A stretch of 64,000 bases of DNA from Flectobacillus major DSM 103. Lineage in GTDB: Bacteria; Bacteroidota; Bacteroidia; Cytophagales; Spirosomataceae. Shown here piece by piece: positions 53,931 through 62,841 of the stretch. A program made the position numbers and the translations under genes. The stretch covers positions 417,001-481,000 of the forward strand of contig NZ_KE386491.1 in the NCBI RefSeq assembly GCF_000427405.1, given 5' to 3'. The stretch's first letter is position 1. Each line of letters begins with the position of its first letter. Under the pieces are notes generated by a model. That model made no database searches, had not been told where the DNA came from, and saw only the letters and a list, made by a program, of their open reading frames with translations.

Positions 53931-55565
53931 ATGAAAAAGTATATATATACAATCCTTACTGTAACAGCGATTATGTTCTGGTATGCTTGTACTTCTCCAC
54001 TAGAGGGTATTACCCTAAAACTGCCCGTTGCCCTGGCCAACTCCAATGTAATTGTGGAATTTAAGCCCGATAATAAAGATGCAGGTACACTTCCCAAAGA
54101 TTTGAAAATTACAATAGCAGGCATTGATTCGGCCAAAGTTGTTAATAGTGTAGGAGGCAAAACCTTTAGCGTAAAGCAAAATATACTAACTCTGGCAGCC
54201 AAACCTACCGAAACGCCAAGTGCTAGCTCGCCCATAAAATTCAAGGTGATTGCTGAAGCTGAAGGGTATTTAAGAAGTATTACGTCTGTCGAAATTACCA
54301 GTACTACCGACCAAGTCGTCACTGTAGCGTTAACCAAAATATCAGCTCCTCCAGTGGGGGTTACTGTTGCACAGCAGCCTGCTACAGTAGCAAGTTCGGG
54401 AACTACCAGTGCGGCTATTGCCGTAACAACCCCATCAACTAATGGTGTTGCCGAAAAAGCATCTATCAATATTCCGAGTGGAACAACCATGTCGGATGAG
54501 AATGGAAAGCCTGTTGGTGGCAATATCAATATTGTGATTACAAAAGCCGATGCTACCCAAACACCCGTAGCAGTTAGCTTGGCCAATGTTGATAAGGTTT
54601 TGGACAAAAATAACCAACCTATTCCTTCATTCAATATTATACCAATTGTAGGAATGAATATAGAGATGTCGAACGAACAAAACCAGAAAGTGAAGAAGTT
54701 TTCGGGTCAGATAGATGTTCAGACAGAATTACCTGCTGGAGCAAAAGACCCTTCGACGGGTAAAATCCTTCAAGAAGGTGATTTGATAGCCATTGGCTCG
54801 TATGACGAAGATACAAGGATATTCAAATACGAAGGCTCGGTAAAATTGGTAAAAAACGCTGCAGGAAAACTAGAAGCCAAAGGTACTATTAATCACTTAA
54901 CTTCTGTGTTTTTTGCCTCGTTTGGGAGTATAACGGTATCGGGCAACACTAATTCGGCCGAAGATTTGGCCAAAGCCCAAGCGGCTTTTGGGGCTACTAT
55001 TACCAGCGAACAAATAGCTAGTATTCCGAGTTATTTTATATCGTTTGGCGGAGCTGTTGCCCAATATGGTAACGACCGATTCGAGGTGATTATCAATGAT
55101 GGTATCCTGACTTTTGCTACTACCGACCGTGTCAATAACAAGGTAGTAACGCCCAATACAATTACAAAAATTGAGGTTAGAGATATTAATGGCAGTTCGA
55201 TTATTTCGGTGAGAAATCCTTTTTCTCTTACTAATAGTGTAACACTCGACCTTCCTGTACCTAGTAATGTAATAGAACTAAGAGCTAACCTGAAATGTAA
55301 AAAGGCAGGTGAAAGCTCGAATGCCGATAATATTCACATGTATGCACGAGTAGCGGGTTTGTCGGGCGACTATTTTTATATTGGAAAAGCCATCAGAAAT
55401 ACAGAAGGTTTAATTACGGCAAGTTCTACGCTTTTGAGAAGAGGAGGTACTTACGATTTTAAATTTGATGTAGGTGGTACACTCTTTTATTATGATAACC
55501 AAACCGTAACCAATGGTAGTGTTCATTCGATTGATAGCACTATGCCCGATATTTTGTGTAAGTAA
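53931..55565 (+). CDS. Hypothetical lipoprotein with Ig-like and Ala/Thr-rich region
   Basis: 544 aa with a lipoprotein signal peptide (FWYAC, Cys20). The N-terminal part (~25-120) looks like an immunoglobulin-like beta domain; ~125-155 is a Pro/Ala/Thr/Ser linker; ~155-320 has ASINIPSGTTMSDENGKPVGGNINIVITK, similar to ZU5- or TonB-associated beta-sandwich segments, with DPSTGKILQEGDLIAIGSYDEDTRIFKYEG; the C-terminal ~200 residues are again beta-rich. No enzyme motif. Coded directly after a small barrel protein, so an outer-membrane pair is likely. Function unknown. Confidence 0.75.
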   Translation: MKKYIYTILTVTAIMFWYACTSPLEGITLKLPVALANSNVIVEFKPDNKDAGTLPKDLKITIAGIDSAKVVNSVGGKTFSVKQNILTLAAKPTETPSASSPIKFKVIAEAEGYLRSITSVEITSTTDQVVTVALTKISAPPVGVTVAQQPATVASSGTTSAAIAVTTPSTNGVAEKASINIPSGTTMSDENGKPVGGNINIVITKADATQTPVAVSLANVDKVLDKNNQPIPSFNIIPIVGMNIEMSNEQNQKVKKFSGQIDVQTELPAGAKDPSTGKILQEGDLIAIGSYDEDTRIFKYEGSVKLVKNAAGKLEAKGTINHLTSVFFASFGSITVSGNTNSAEDLAKAQAAFGATITSEQIASIPSYFISFGGAVAQYGNDRFEVIINDGILTFATTDRVNNKVVTPNTITKIEVRDINGSSIISVRNPFSLTNSVTLDLPVPSNVIELRANLKCKKAGESSNADNIHMYARVAGLSGDYFYIGKAIRNTEGLITASSTLLRRGGTYDFKFDVGGTLFYYDNQTVTNGSVHSIDSTMPDILCK

Positions 55566-55585
55566 TAGTTTATCTGTAGAATAGA

Positions 55586-55805
55586 AAAACATGAGTCATC
55601 CCAAATTTAGTGGATGAGTGATTATGTTTGAAGATGCTTTTCACCAGTAGAGATGTAATACTGTGCGGCTAAAGATGAATCATTTAACAAGTAAAAGGCG
55701 TTCGAAAAACTAATTTCGAACGCCTTTTGCTTGAATAGCCCCTAATTTTCTATCATTTGAGCGATTGATAAGCCTCTTCAATAAATTCGGGATGACTCAT
55801 GTTTT
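55586..55805. repeat. Repeat element B, 220 bp with inverted ends
   Basis: Left end 55586-55609 and right end 55782-55805 are inverted copies sharing AAAACATGAGTCATCCC and AATTTA with one mismatch inside. In the middle is a perfect 15-bp hairpin (55693-55728). Just inside the left end GGATGAGTGATTATGTTT (from ~55612) is a degraded opposite copy of the end. The same ends occur in elements C and A. There is no ORF, so it is a non-autonomous or structural element (MITE- or REP-like). Confidence 0.72.
55693..55728. terminator. Central hairpin of element B, usable as a bidirectional terminator
   Basis: AAAAGGCGTTCGAAA and TTTCGAACGCCTTTT form a perfect 15-bp stem with a 6-nt loop and T or A tails on both sides. 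It lies between converging genes (lipoprotein and YceI). Confidence 0.85.
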
Positions 55806-55847
55806 CGGTAAGAATAATTCAATTATATATTTTTATGGAGAATGTCA

Positions 55848-56414
55848 CTAATCTTTTACAAACTCACCATTGGCTTTTAATTCGATTTCGTCGCTCACAA
55901 CAGCAGTAGGTGTTTTGCCAAGTTCAAAATCTGAACGTTTGATATTACCCACAACTTTGAATCCTGCTAATTTTTTATTGCTTCTCGGATTTACACCTGT
56001 ACCATTTAGGGTGGCATCTAAGGTAATAGGTTTGGTTATACCGTGCAAAGTGAGGTCGCCATTGATTTTAAATTTCTTGGCATCAACTTTCTGAACAGAA
56101 GTACTTTTGAAAGTAATAGTAGGAAATTTGGCTGCATCAAAAAAATCGGGGCTTTTTAAATGATTATCTCTCATATCGTTGTCGGTATTGATACTGCTAA
56201 CATCGGCGGTAAGCTCAAATACTGCATCCGAGAAATCATCTTTTGAAGAAGTAATAGTAGCATCTACTTTTTTGAATGAACCCTCTACATCCGATAATAA
56301 CATGTGAACAACACTAAATGATACTTTCGAGTGAGATTTGTCGAGCGACCACTTTTGGGCAAAAGTGCTCATAGATACCAATAGGACAAGCGAAAGAATG
56401 GTGATTTTTTTCAT
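55848..56414 (-). CDS. YceI-family periplasmic lipid-binding protein
   Basis: 188 aa with a signal peptide (cleavage near TFA-Q, ~19-20). YceI fold: WSLDKSHSKVSFSVVHMLLSDVEGSFKK at the start, FELTADVSSINTDNDMRDNHLKSPDFFDAAKFPTITFKST in the middle, GDLTLHGITKPITLDATLNG and VVGNIKRSDFELGK towards the end, all family signatures of a lipocalin-like barrel that binds isoprenoid or fatty ligands. Cellular ligand unknown; some members are induced by high pH or osmotic stress. Single gene. Confidence 0.93.
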   Translation of the reverse strand: MKKITILSLVLLVSMSTFAQKWSLDKSHSKVSFSVVHMLLSDVEGSFKKVDATITSSKDDFSDAVFELTADVSSINTDNDMRDNHLKSPDFFDAAKFPTITFKSTSVQKVDAKKFKINGDLTLHGITKPITLDATLNGTGVNPRSNKKLAGFKVVGNIKRSDFELGKTPTAVVSDEIELKANGEFVKD

Positions 56415-56757
56415 GGTAATGATAGTTTAACGGGTTAAAAAGAAATCAATATGACCATTGGCAAAATACCAATAGCAGGTAACTTAGAAAATGCTAGCGT
56501 GTTGTATTGTTTCATGAAATACTTGAAATAATACAAAAAGTAAAATAAAAGGATAGTTTTTCTACGAAATGATATTGATGAAGTTAGAAAGAAAAGGCTT
56601 GTCTCGAAAAGGACAAGCCTTTCTAAATTATTATCCAAAAAACACAATTATATTGTGTGTCCTAGATAACGGGAATATTTTGACCAACGCCACGATTCCC
56701 CTAAGGTATATTGTTACAAAAGTAGTTTCAATACTACAGAGGCTTGGCTCTGAGGTT
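56415..56757. other. 343-bp intergenic region with a terminator hairpin
   Basis: AAAGGCTTGTC (56593-56603) and GACAAGCCTTT (56612-56622) form an 11-bp stem; read on the minus strand the right arm is followed by TTTCTTTCT, so it can terminate the TonB-receptor transcript arriving from 56758. The rest is 3' leader and the YceI upstream region; TATTTTG on the minus strand near 56468 is one base short of a -7 box. Confidence 0.7.
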
Positions 56758-59316
56758 TTATTTGGGTCTTCCACCGCCAGCAGGTGTAGCTTGTTGTGTG
56801 CCGCTGTCTCCTCCGCCATCACCTTTTACGTCGTCGTTATTTACAGAACGGGTTTTCTTTGGAGCGGCAAAGCTCATTTTACCTATTTTATAACTAAACG
56901 TTACTTTTATGCTCGAATTGTATATTTTGTTTTGACTTGTTTGTTGGAATTGTGCTGTATTCAGGTTTGTTTCCATCAAGAAGCCATTGGTAAGGAAGTT
57001 TTCGGCAGCAAGACCAATACTTCCTTTTTTGTTGTTCAGATCTTTCTTTACACCTAAAGAATACATTTGAAACCCTGTTTGAGTTCCCTGTAATTGCACT
57101 TGTTTTCCTCTAAAGAAGCCAAATCCTTGAACTCCCCAGCCACTTCCTAGCTGAATCTGTGTCATTAATCGCCCACTTACTACCAATCCTGAGTTGTTGG
57201 TGGTGTAAGATAAGCCATTAATATCTTGTGCCTGTCCTTCTAAGTAGGTATGTACCAAGTCGATGCCGCCATTTAATGTCCATTTTGATGTAAGAAATAC
57301 ATTGGCAAAAATATTAGCACCATAATTTTGTTGTTTTCCGATATTTTGGAAAGTCGTTACCAATGCTCCCGATAGCGTATCCGATACAACTCTAATCTGT
57401 GAAATAGCATTATCGGTTTGGCGAGCAAAAGCCGATATATTCAAATACGTTTTTTTGATATTTGTACTCAATCCTAATTCAAAATTATCGGTTAATTCTG
57501 GGCTTAGGTTCGGATTACCCACTCTGATGTCTTGTGGGTTGGCTGTATTAAAGTTGGGGTTAAGCTGTTGAAGGCCAGGTCTTTGAATACGACGGTTATA
57601 AGCGGCTTTCAGTGTAGTAAGCTCACCAAGGCTTTTCGATACATTGATGCTTGGAACAAGATTGCTGTAATCTGGAATCGAAATGGTGTTTTCTAACGAA
57701 TTAGCTTTTATACTGGTGTATTCGTAACGAGTACCTAATTTGAAGGTGTATTTGTTGGCGGTTGTCAATGTGTACGATACATATCCCGCAGCTACATTTT
57801 GGCTATAATTTAATAACCCCGATGGGCGATTGGCATCGTTCGAGAATATTTCCGAATTACCCGCTGCTGTTAAGTACTGAAAATTGCTATTTACCTGTCT
57901 GAAAATACCCTTTCCACCAAACTCTAGCAATTGATTTTTGGTAATAGGCGTTTGGTAGTCGGTCTGGATAGTAAATTCTTTGTTGGTATTTAAGTTAAGG
58001 TTTTTTTGACGGCTCAAAATATCGCTAGCTGTTCCCAACAAATCTGATGTAAAGTTGTTGGTCAAATTGTTTTGGCTGTATTGTGTCGAAATCGACCATT
58101 CTTGTTGTGGCTTGAAAGTACGCACATAATCAATATTAAAGTCCATCGAGTTCGATAAATCTTTTGATACTACATCACGATTGGCAAGGCTTTGTAAAAC
58201 ATCGTCTTTGAATAAACTCGTAATCTGGGTTTGGTCGCGGGTGAGGTTTCTTACGCCAAATCGGGCACTTGCCGATAACGATTGGTTTTTGGCAATATCA
58301 TAATCAAAACCAAGGGTGTATTGTCCAAACAAGCCATTGTCAAAAGCATCGGTAGTTTGGTTAGTTTTGATTGAAGCACCATTCTGAATAGTCGACTGAG
58401 TAAGCGTACCCGACGATGGATTATAGAAAGCACGACCAAAACCACTCAAACTAAAGCCCATTTTGCCTTTTCTGTAATTACCATTGAGGCCTAAGTTTGA
58501 GGCACGATTACCCGCCCCCGAATCAACATTCAATGTTAAGCCTTCAAGCGTAGTTTTTTTGGTAATAATATTGATAATCCCGCCCGAACCTTCAGCATCG
58601 TATTTGGCCGATGGCGACGTAATTACCTCTACAGTTTTGATCATATCGGCAGGAATCTGTTTGAGGGCATCAGCTACGCTACTTGCAACAATAGTTGATG
58701 GCTTGTTGTTGATTAATACCCTGATATTAGAGCTACCCCTCAACGAAACGTTACCGTCCAAATCGACTGTAAGCATTGGTACTTTTTTCAAAACATCCGA
58801 GGCATCGCCACCTTTCGAGGTAAGGTCTTTTTCAGCATTAAAAACCAAACGGTCTACTTTTTCTTCAATCAACGATTTTTCGCCAGTTACAGTAACTTCT
58901 GCCAACATTTTTGTACTTGATGAGAGTTTCACTACACCCAAGTCGAGGTCGTCGCCTTTTTTCAAGGTAATGTTGTCAATCGTTTTGTTGCTAAAACCCA
59001 CAAACGAAATTTGAATTTTGTAGTTGCCAGCCGCTAGCCCTTTCATCACAAACTTACCTTTTTCGTCGGCTACAGTACCATCTACAATTTTGTTGGTGGC
59101 TTTGTTGAAAAGAGCAATATTGGCAAACTCGACCGCCTGTGTAGCAGCAGAGTCGATTACATAACCTGTAATTTTGGCATTGCCTTTGGCTACAGGAGCC
59201 GCAAGTACAGCCGACGCTTCTGTTTTTTGTGGAGGTCGACTTTGCCCAGCAGGTATTTGAGCTTGTACCAAATGAGTACTTCCTAAAAGGGCCAGTATTG
59301 TGATGAAATGTTTCAT
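56758..59316 (-). CDS. TonB-dependent receptor, OMP_b-brl_3 type
   Basis: 852 aa from ATG at 59316, which starts a clear signal peptide (MKHFITILALLGSTHLVQAQ); an ATG ten codons upstream (59346) is less likely. A carboxypeptidase-regulatory-like domain (~45-135), plug (~140-250, EEKVDRLVFNAEKDLTSKGGDASDVLKKVPMLTVD and INIITKK) and barrel with the RRIQRPGLQQLNPNFN motif characteristic of the outer_membrane_beta-barrel_3 class. The C-terminus ends in an unusual Gly/Asp/Pro-rich tail (KGDGGGDSGTQQATPAGGGRPK) rather than an aromatic residue, common in this class. The substrate is unknown. Transcribed divergently from the LytS/LytTR pair, a likely regulator. Confidence 0.9.
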   Translation of the reverse strand: MKHFITILALLGSTHLVQAQIPAGQSRPPQKTEASAVLAAPVAKGNAKITGYVIDSAATQAVEFANIALFNKATNKIVDGTVADEKGKFVMKGLAAGNYKIQISFVGFSNKTIDNITLKKGDDLDLGVVKLSSSTKMLAEVTVTGEKSLIEEKVDRLVFNAEKDLTSKGGDASDVLKKVPMLTVDLDGNVSLRGSSNIRVLINNKPSTIVASSVADALKQIPADMIKTVEVITSPSAKYDAEGSGGIINIITKKTTLEGLTLNVDSGAGNRASNLGLNGNYRKGKMGFSLSGFGRAFYNPSSGTLTQSTIQNGASIKTNQTTDAFDNGLFGQYTLGFDYDIAKNQSLSASARFGVRNLTRDQTQITSLFKDDVLQSLANRDVVSKDLSNSMDFNIDYVRTFKPQQEWSISTQYSQNNLTNNFTSDLLGTASDILSRQKNLNLNTNKEFTIQTDYQTPITKNQLLEFGGKGIFRQVNSNFQYLTAAGNSEIFSNDANRPSGLLNYSQNVAAGYVSYTLTTANKYTFKLGTRYEYTSIKANSLENTISIPDYSNLVPSINVSKSLGELTTLKAAYNRRIQRPGLQQLNPNFNTANPQDIRVGNPNLSPELTDNFELGLSTNIKKTYLNISAFARQTDNAISQIRVVSDTLSGALVTTFQNIGKQQNYGANIFANVFLTSKWTLNGGIDLVHTYLEGQAQDINGLSYTTNNSGLVVSGRLMTQIQLGSGWGVQGFGFFRGKQVQLQGTQTGFQMYSLGVKKDLNNKKGSIGLAAENFLTNGFLMETNLNTAQFQQTSQNKIYNSSIKVTFSYKIGKMSFAAPKKTRSVNNDDVKGDGGGDSGTQQATPAGGGRPK

Positions 59317-59598
59317 ATCTTGAAAATGTTTTATTGCGACTTTCATTGCTGCTATTGAATTTGATGCAACAAAACAATAACAATTTTCTGAGCTTTATTT
59401 TAGTATTATACCTTTCAGTGTATTGACTCGACAATTCGGCCAAATACTCGATTAAGCGGAATTATGGATAAAATGAGGGGAATTATCGTATATTATGGAG
59501 ATTTGGTAGAATATAAAGCCCTTATGTGGCTATTATTGAATGAATAAATTAACTTTCCTTTGTTTTCTAATTTACCCCACCAAATTATTCAAGCTATA

Positions 59599-60645
59599 AT
59601 GAGTACACAGTCATATATTCAACGCCACAGGATTTTGTTTATACATCTATCGTTTTGGTGTGTTTACTTTTCCTTCTTTTATTATCAATTTACTTTTCCA
59701 AAACATGGCCAAGAACCCAACTGGGCTACTGCTTTTTTCGATGTCTTTTTTCAAGTATCGTGTATGGCTACTATAGCTTACAGCAATTATTTTTATTATT
59801 TACCCCGCTTTTTACAACATAAAAAACTGTTTCAATACTTGGCAGGTTTGGCTGTGCCGTTTACTGTGGTAGTGGTGGTTTTGGTACATGGCAAAAGGTG
59901 GATTGTCGATGGCTATACTTATAAGGCTTTTTATCTGTATTCCGACCGATTCACTGTGAGCTGTGTGCTGAGTACTTTGTTTATTGTAGTTTTTGTGGGC
60001 TTGCTCAAATTTGTGGAAGATTGGTTTGAGTTAGAAGCTAAAAAGAAAGAACTCGAAAACGAAACGCTTATGGCCGAGCTGCGTTTTTTGAAGGCTCAAA
60101 TCAATCCTCATTTTTTGTTTAATACGCTCAATAATTTATACTATTTGGCCTTTACCAACTCGCCCAATACTACCGAAGTAATAGCCAAGCTGTCGCAAAT
60201 GATGCGGTATATGATTTATGATTCTAACCACAACAAAGTACCCTTGACCAAGGAAATAGAATATATGGAAAACTATATATCTTTGGAAGAACTACGCCTC
60301 AACAACGAAATACCTATTCATTTTGAGGTAGTTGGCGAACTCAACGGTATTTCGATTGTTCCTCTTATTCTGATTACTTTTCTAGAAAATGCTTTCAAGC
60401 ATGGCGTAAGTAATAATGCCAAAGAATCGTATATTAAAATAAAGGTAGAAGTTCAGCATCAGGAATGTTGGTACTCGGTTGAGAATAGTAAAATTCCTAA
60501 AAATACCAATAACGAAGAGAAGTCGGGTATTGGATTACAAAATGTAAAACGTCGTTTGGAACTGAGCTATCCTAATCAATATGATTTGAAAATTGAAGAT
60601 TCAGAGAAGAAATATTGTGTTAACTTAAAACTAAATCTGTCATGA
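59599..60645 (+). CDS. LytS-type sensor histidine kinase
   Basis: 348 aa from ATG at 59599; an upstream TTG at 59560 adds 13 residues and is unlikely. Four membrane segments (~12-32, 45-65, 80-105, 115-140), a short coiled stretch, then the His_kinase domain with LRFLKAQINPHFLFNTLNNLYYLA (phospho-acceptor H171), and an HATPase with VPLILITFLENAFKHGVSNN and SGIGLQNVKRRL. It phosphorylates the LytTR regulator coded next, whose start overlaps its stop by 4 bp (60642-60645). The signal is unknown. Confidence 0.93.
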   Translation: MSTQSYIQRHRILFIHLSFWCVYFSFFYYQFTFPKHGQEPNWATAFFDVFFQVSCMATIAYSNYFYYLPRFLQHKKLFQYLAGLAVPFTVVVVVLVHGKRWIVDGYTYKAFYLYSDRFTVSCVLSTLFIVVFVGLLKFVEDWFELEAKKKELENETLMAELRFLKAQINPHFLFNTLNNLYYLAFTNSPNTTEVIAKLSQMMRYMIYDSNHNKVPLTKEIEYMENYISLEELRLNNEIPIHFEVVGELNGISIVPLILITFLENAFKHGVSNNAKESYIKIKVEVQHQECWYSVENSKIPKNTNNEEKSGIGLQNVKRRLELSYPNQYDLKIEDSEKKYCVNLKLNLS

Positions 60646-61400
60646 AAATAACGTGTTTGATAGTAGAAGACGAACCTTTGGCACGGAACTTACTGATAGA
60701 ATATGTCAAAAAAGTACCTTATTTAGAGCTACTCAGGGCGTGTTCCAATCCTTTGGATGCTATTGAGTTTTTGAGGGCAAATCCTGTGGATGTATTGTTT
60801 TTGGATGTACAAATGCCCGAAATTACAGGTATTACATTACTGAAAATTTTACAGAAAAAACCGCTTGTGATTCTTACAACGGCCTATTCGGAATATGCTT
60901 TGGAGGGCTACGAACTCGATGTTATGGACTATCTACTAAAGCCTATTACTTTTGAACGATTTTTGAAAGCTGTCGAAAAAGCAAGTCAACGCTTGGGTGG
61001 AGGCCCCCCCCCCGCCACTCAGCCTGTTGAGCGGATTATTCATGAAAAAATACAAATTGCAGACAACTCTCCTGCATATATTTTTGTAAAAGATGGTACA
61101 AAATTGGTCAAAATACGCCTCAATGACATACTATATGTTGAAGGCTTGAAAGACTATGTGTCTATTCATACGCCATATCAGAAAATCGTAACACTTCAAC
61201 GTTTGAAATCGTTGGAAGACCAACTGCCCGAAAATCAGTTTGTTAGAATTCATAATTCCTATATTGTTTCGCTAGAGGCTATCGACTCTATTCACAAAGA
61301 AAAGGTACAAATAGGGCAGGCATATTTGCCTATTAGCGATACTTACAGGCGGTCGTTTCGGGAGTTTATTGAGCGAAACCACATTGGTGGCGATGTCTAA
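60642..61400 (+). CDS. LytTR-family response regulator with poly-C tract
   Basis: 252 aa. Receiver domain (~1-115): D10-E11 acidic pair (LIVEDEP), phospho-acceptor D55 (LFLDVQMPE), T80 and K100 (YLLKPITFERF). A linker with three prolines (122-124) coded by a run of ten C leads to a LytTR DNA-binding domain (~150-250, IFVKDGTKLVKIRLNDILYVEGLKDYVSIHT and FVRIHNSYIVSL). It binds direct repeats upstream of target genes; the divergent TonB receptor is a candidate target. Slippage in the C run would shift the frame and remove the DNA-binding domain. Confidence 0.93.
   Translation: MKITCLIVEDEPLARNLLIEYVKKVPYLELLRACSNPLDAIEFLRANPVDVLFLDVQMPEITGITLLKILQKKPLVILTTAYSEYALEGYELDVMDYLLKPITFERFLKAVEKASQRLGGGPPPATQPVERIIHEKIQIADNSPAYIFVKDGTKLVKIRLNDILYVEGLKDYVSIHTPYQKIVTLQRLKSLEDQLPENQFVRIHNSYIVSLEAIDSIHKEKVQIGQAYLPISDTYRRSFREFIERNHIGGDV
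61004..61013 (+). repeat. Ten-cytosine homopolymer inside the response regulator gene
   Basis: A run of ten C in an otherwise AT-rich gene, coding the last base of Gly121 and Pro122-124 in the linker between receiver and LytTR domains. Proline could be coded by CCT/CCA, so the uniform use of CCC is striking. In frame as read here. Confidence 0.85.
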
Positions 61401-61468
61401 AAGATAGGGTTTTTAGGCAAATATTGGCCTTTCGTATCTTGCTATTCAGATTGCTTCTGTATTTTTTG

Positions 61469-61476
61469 TATCTTTG
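61469..61476 (+). promoter_or_regulatory. -7 box directly before the DbpA-like helicase ATG
   Basis: TATCTTTG is an exact TAnnTTTG match and ends 4 nt before the ATG at 61481. The expected start at ~61481-61483 would make the message leaderless. TTG at 61451-61453 is 15 bp away, shorter than ideal. Confidence 0.5.
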
Positions 61477-61480
61477 TAAA

Positions 61481-62812
61481 ATGCAATTACAAGAAAACAT
61501 TCAAACGATTATTTCTAATTTGGGTATTGCCGAACTCAATCAGATTCAGCAAGATGCCTTCAAAACGATTCAAAAAGAAGCTGATACTTTGCTTTTGGCC
61601 CCAACGGGTTCGGGCAAAACTTTGGCTTTTTTGCTGCCTATATTTACCAAGCTAAAAACAGACGAAAAAAGGGTTCAGTGCCTAATATTGACTCCCTCAC
61701 GTGAACTAGCGATTCAGATTGAACAAGTCTGGAAAAAAATGTCGACAGGCTTTAAAGTAAATGTATGTTATGGTGGCCACAATGTGGCAGTTGAGGTACA
61801 AAACTTTAGCGAACCACCAGCGTTGTTGGTAGGTACTCCTGGCCGTATTGCCGACCATATTACCCGCCGTTCATTTGATTTGTCGGGTATTCAAACTTTA
61901 GTTTTGGATGAATTTGACAAATCTTTGGCTTTGGGTTTTCATGACCAAATGTCGTTTATTTATCAGCACCTTCGCACGCTCAAAACCAAAGTGTTGGTAT
62001 CGGCTACTGCTAAAATCAAAATTCCAGAATTTACAGGTATTAGCAATCCTTGGGTATTGAATTTTACCAAAGACATAGAAGAAGAACCCCGCTTACAACT
62101 TCGTAAGGTGATTTCGGAATCAAAAGATAAAATCGACTGCCTTTTTAATTTAATATGTAATTTGGGGGCAGCACCTACGATTATATTTTGTAATCACCGC
62201 GATGCTACCGAGCGTACTAGCGAACTGCTGTGGGAAATGGGTGTAGAAAATGCTTTTTTTCATGGAGGAATGGACCAGCTTGCTCGTGAAAAAACTTTAA
62301 TACAGTTTCGTAATGGAAGTACCAACTTTTTGGTGGCATCTGATTTGGCGGCTCGTGGATTAGATATTCCTGCTGTAAAAAATGTAATACATTACCACCT
62401 TCCTCTCAAAAATGAAGATTTTGTGCATAGAAACGGCCGTACTGCCCGAATGAATGCCGAAGGAAGTGCTTATATTGTTTTGCATAGAAATGAACATTTA
62501 CCTATTTATTTGAATGAATCGCCTGAAGAGTTTGTCTTGACCGAAGACCTTTCGGCACCTAAAATGTCGGATTGGACTACTTTATATATTAGTGGTGGCA
62601 AAAAAGATAAACTAAGCAAAGGTGATATTGTGGGCTTTTTGGCCAAAAAAGGGGAATTGGGAAAAGACGACATCGGTTTAATCGAAATTATGGATTTTAT
62701 GTCGTTTGTGTCGGTGAAGAAAGACAAGCTTAAAGCATTATTATCGTTGATTCAAGCTGAAAAAATGAAAGGTAAAAAATACAAAATTGAAGAAACGGCT
62801 CTGAATGGCTAG
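61481..62812 (+). CDS. DEAD-box RNA helicase, DbpA-like, with variant DEFD motif
   Basis: 443 aa from ATG at 61481 (MQLQENIQTIIS...); a TTG at 61424 would add an implausible hydrophobic leader. Motifs: Q motif (~18-24), Walker A APTGSGKT (~40-47), PSREL (~72-76), GTPGR (118-122), motif II DEFD at 143-146 in place of DEAD, SAT (VLVSATAK), DLAARGLDIP and HRNGRTARM. The last ~75 residues (LSKGDIVGFLAKKGELGKDDIGLIEIMDFMSFVSV) form a DbpA-type RNA-binding domain, which in DbpA recognises hairpin 92 of 23S rRNA. It probably remodels RNA during large-subunit assembly. Followed by a strong hairpin in element C. Confidence 0.92.
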   Translation: MQLQENIQTIISNLGIAELNQIQQDAFKTIQKEADTLLLAPTGSGKTLAFLLPIFTKLKTDEKRVQCLILTPSRELAIQIEQVWKKMSTGFKVNVCYGGHNVAVEVQNFSEPPALLVGTPGRIADHITRRSFDLSGIQTLVLDEFDKSLALGFHDQMSFIYQHLRTLKTKVLVSATAKIKIPEFTGISNPWVLNFTKDIEEEPRLQLRKVISESKDKIDCLFNLICNLGAAPTIIFCNHRDATERTSELLWEMGVENAFFHGGMDQLAREKTLIQFRNGSTNFLVASDLAARGLDIPAVKNVIHYHLPLKNEDFVHRNGRTARMNAEGSAYIVLHRNEHLPIYLNESPEEFVLTEDLSAPKMSDWTTLYISGGKKDKLSKGDIVGFLAKKGELGKDDIGLIEIMDFMSFVSVKKDKLKALLSLIQAEKMKGKKYKIEETALNG

Positions 62813-62841
62813 AGGCTATTTTTTAGGGTGGGCTTATCATC

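Noticed and set aside
53924-54634. 236-codon open frame on the minus strand opposite the 53931 lipoprotein gene
   Set aside because: It is antisense to a gene with a clear lipoprotein signal and normal codon use, has no family resemblance, and reflects the low stop density caused by Ala/Thr/Val-rich codons.
56569-57057. 162-codon + strand open frame running from the intergenic region into the receptor gene
   Set aside because: Most of it is antisense to the receptor barrel and the composition is that of a non-coding frame.
58484-59014. 176-codon open frame opposite the TonB receptor plug region
   Set aside because: It is an antisense shadow of a conserved plug domain; no domain, no start context.
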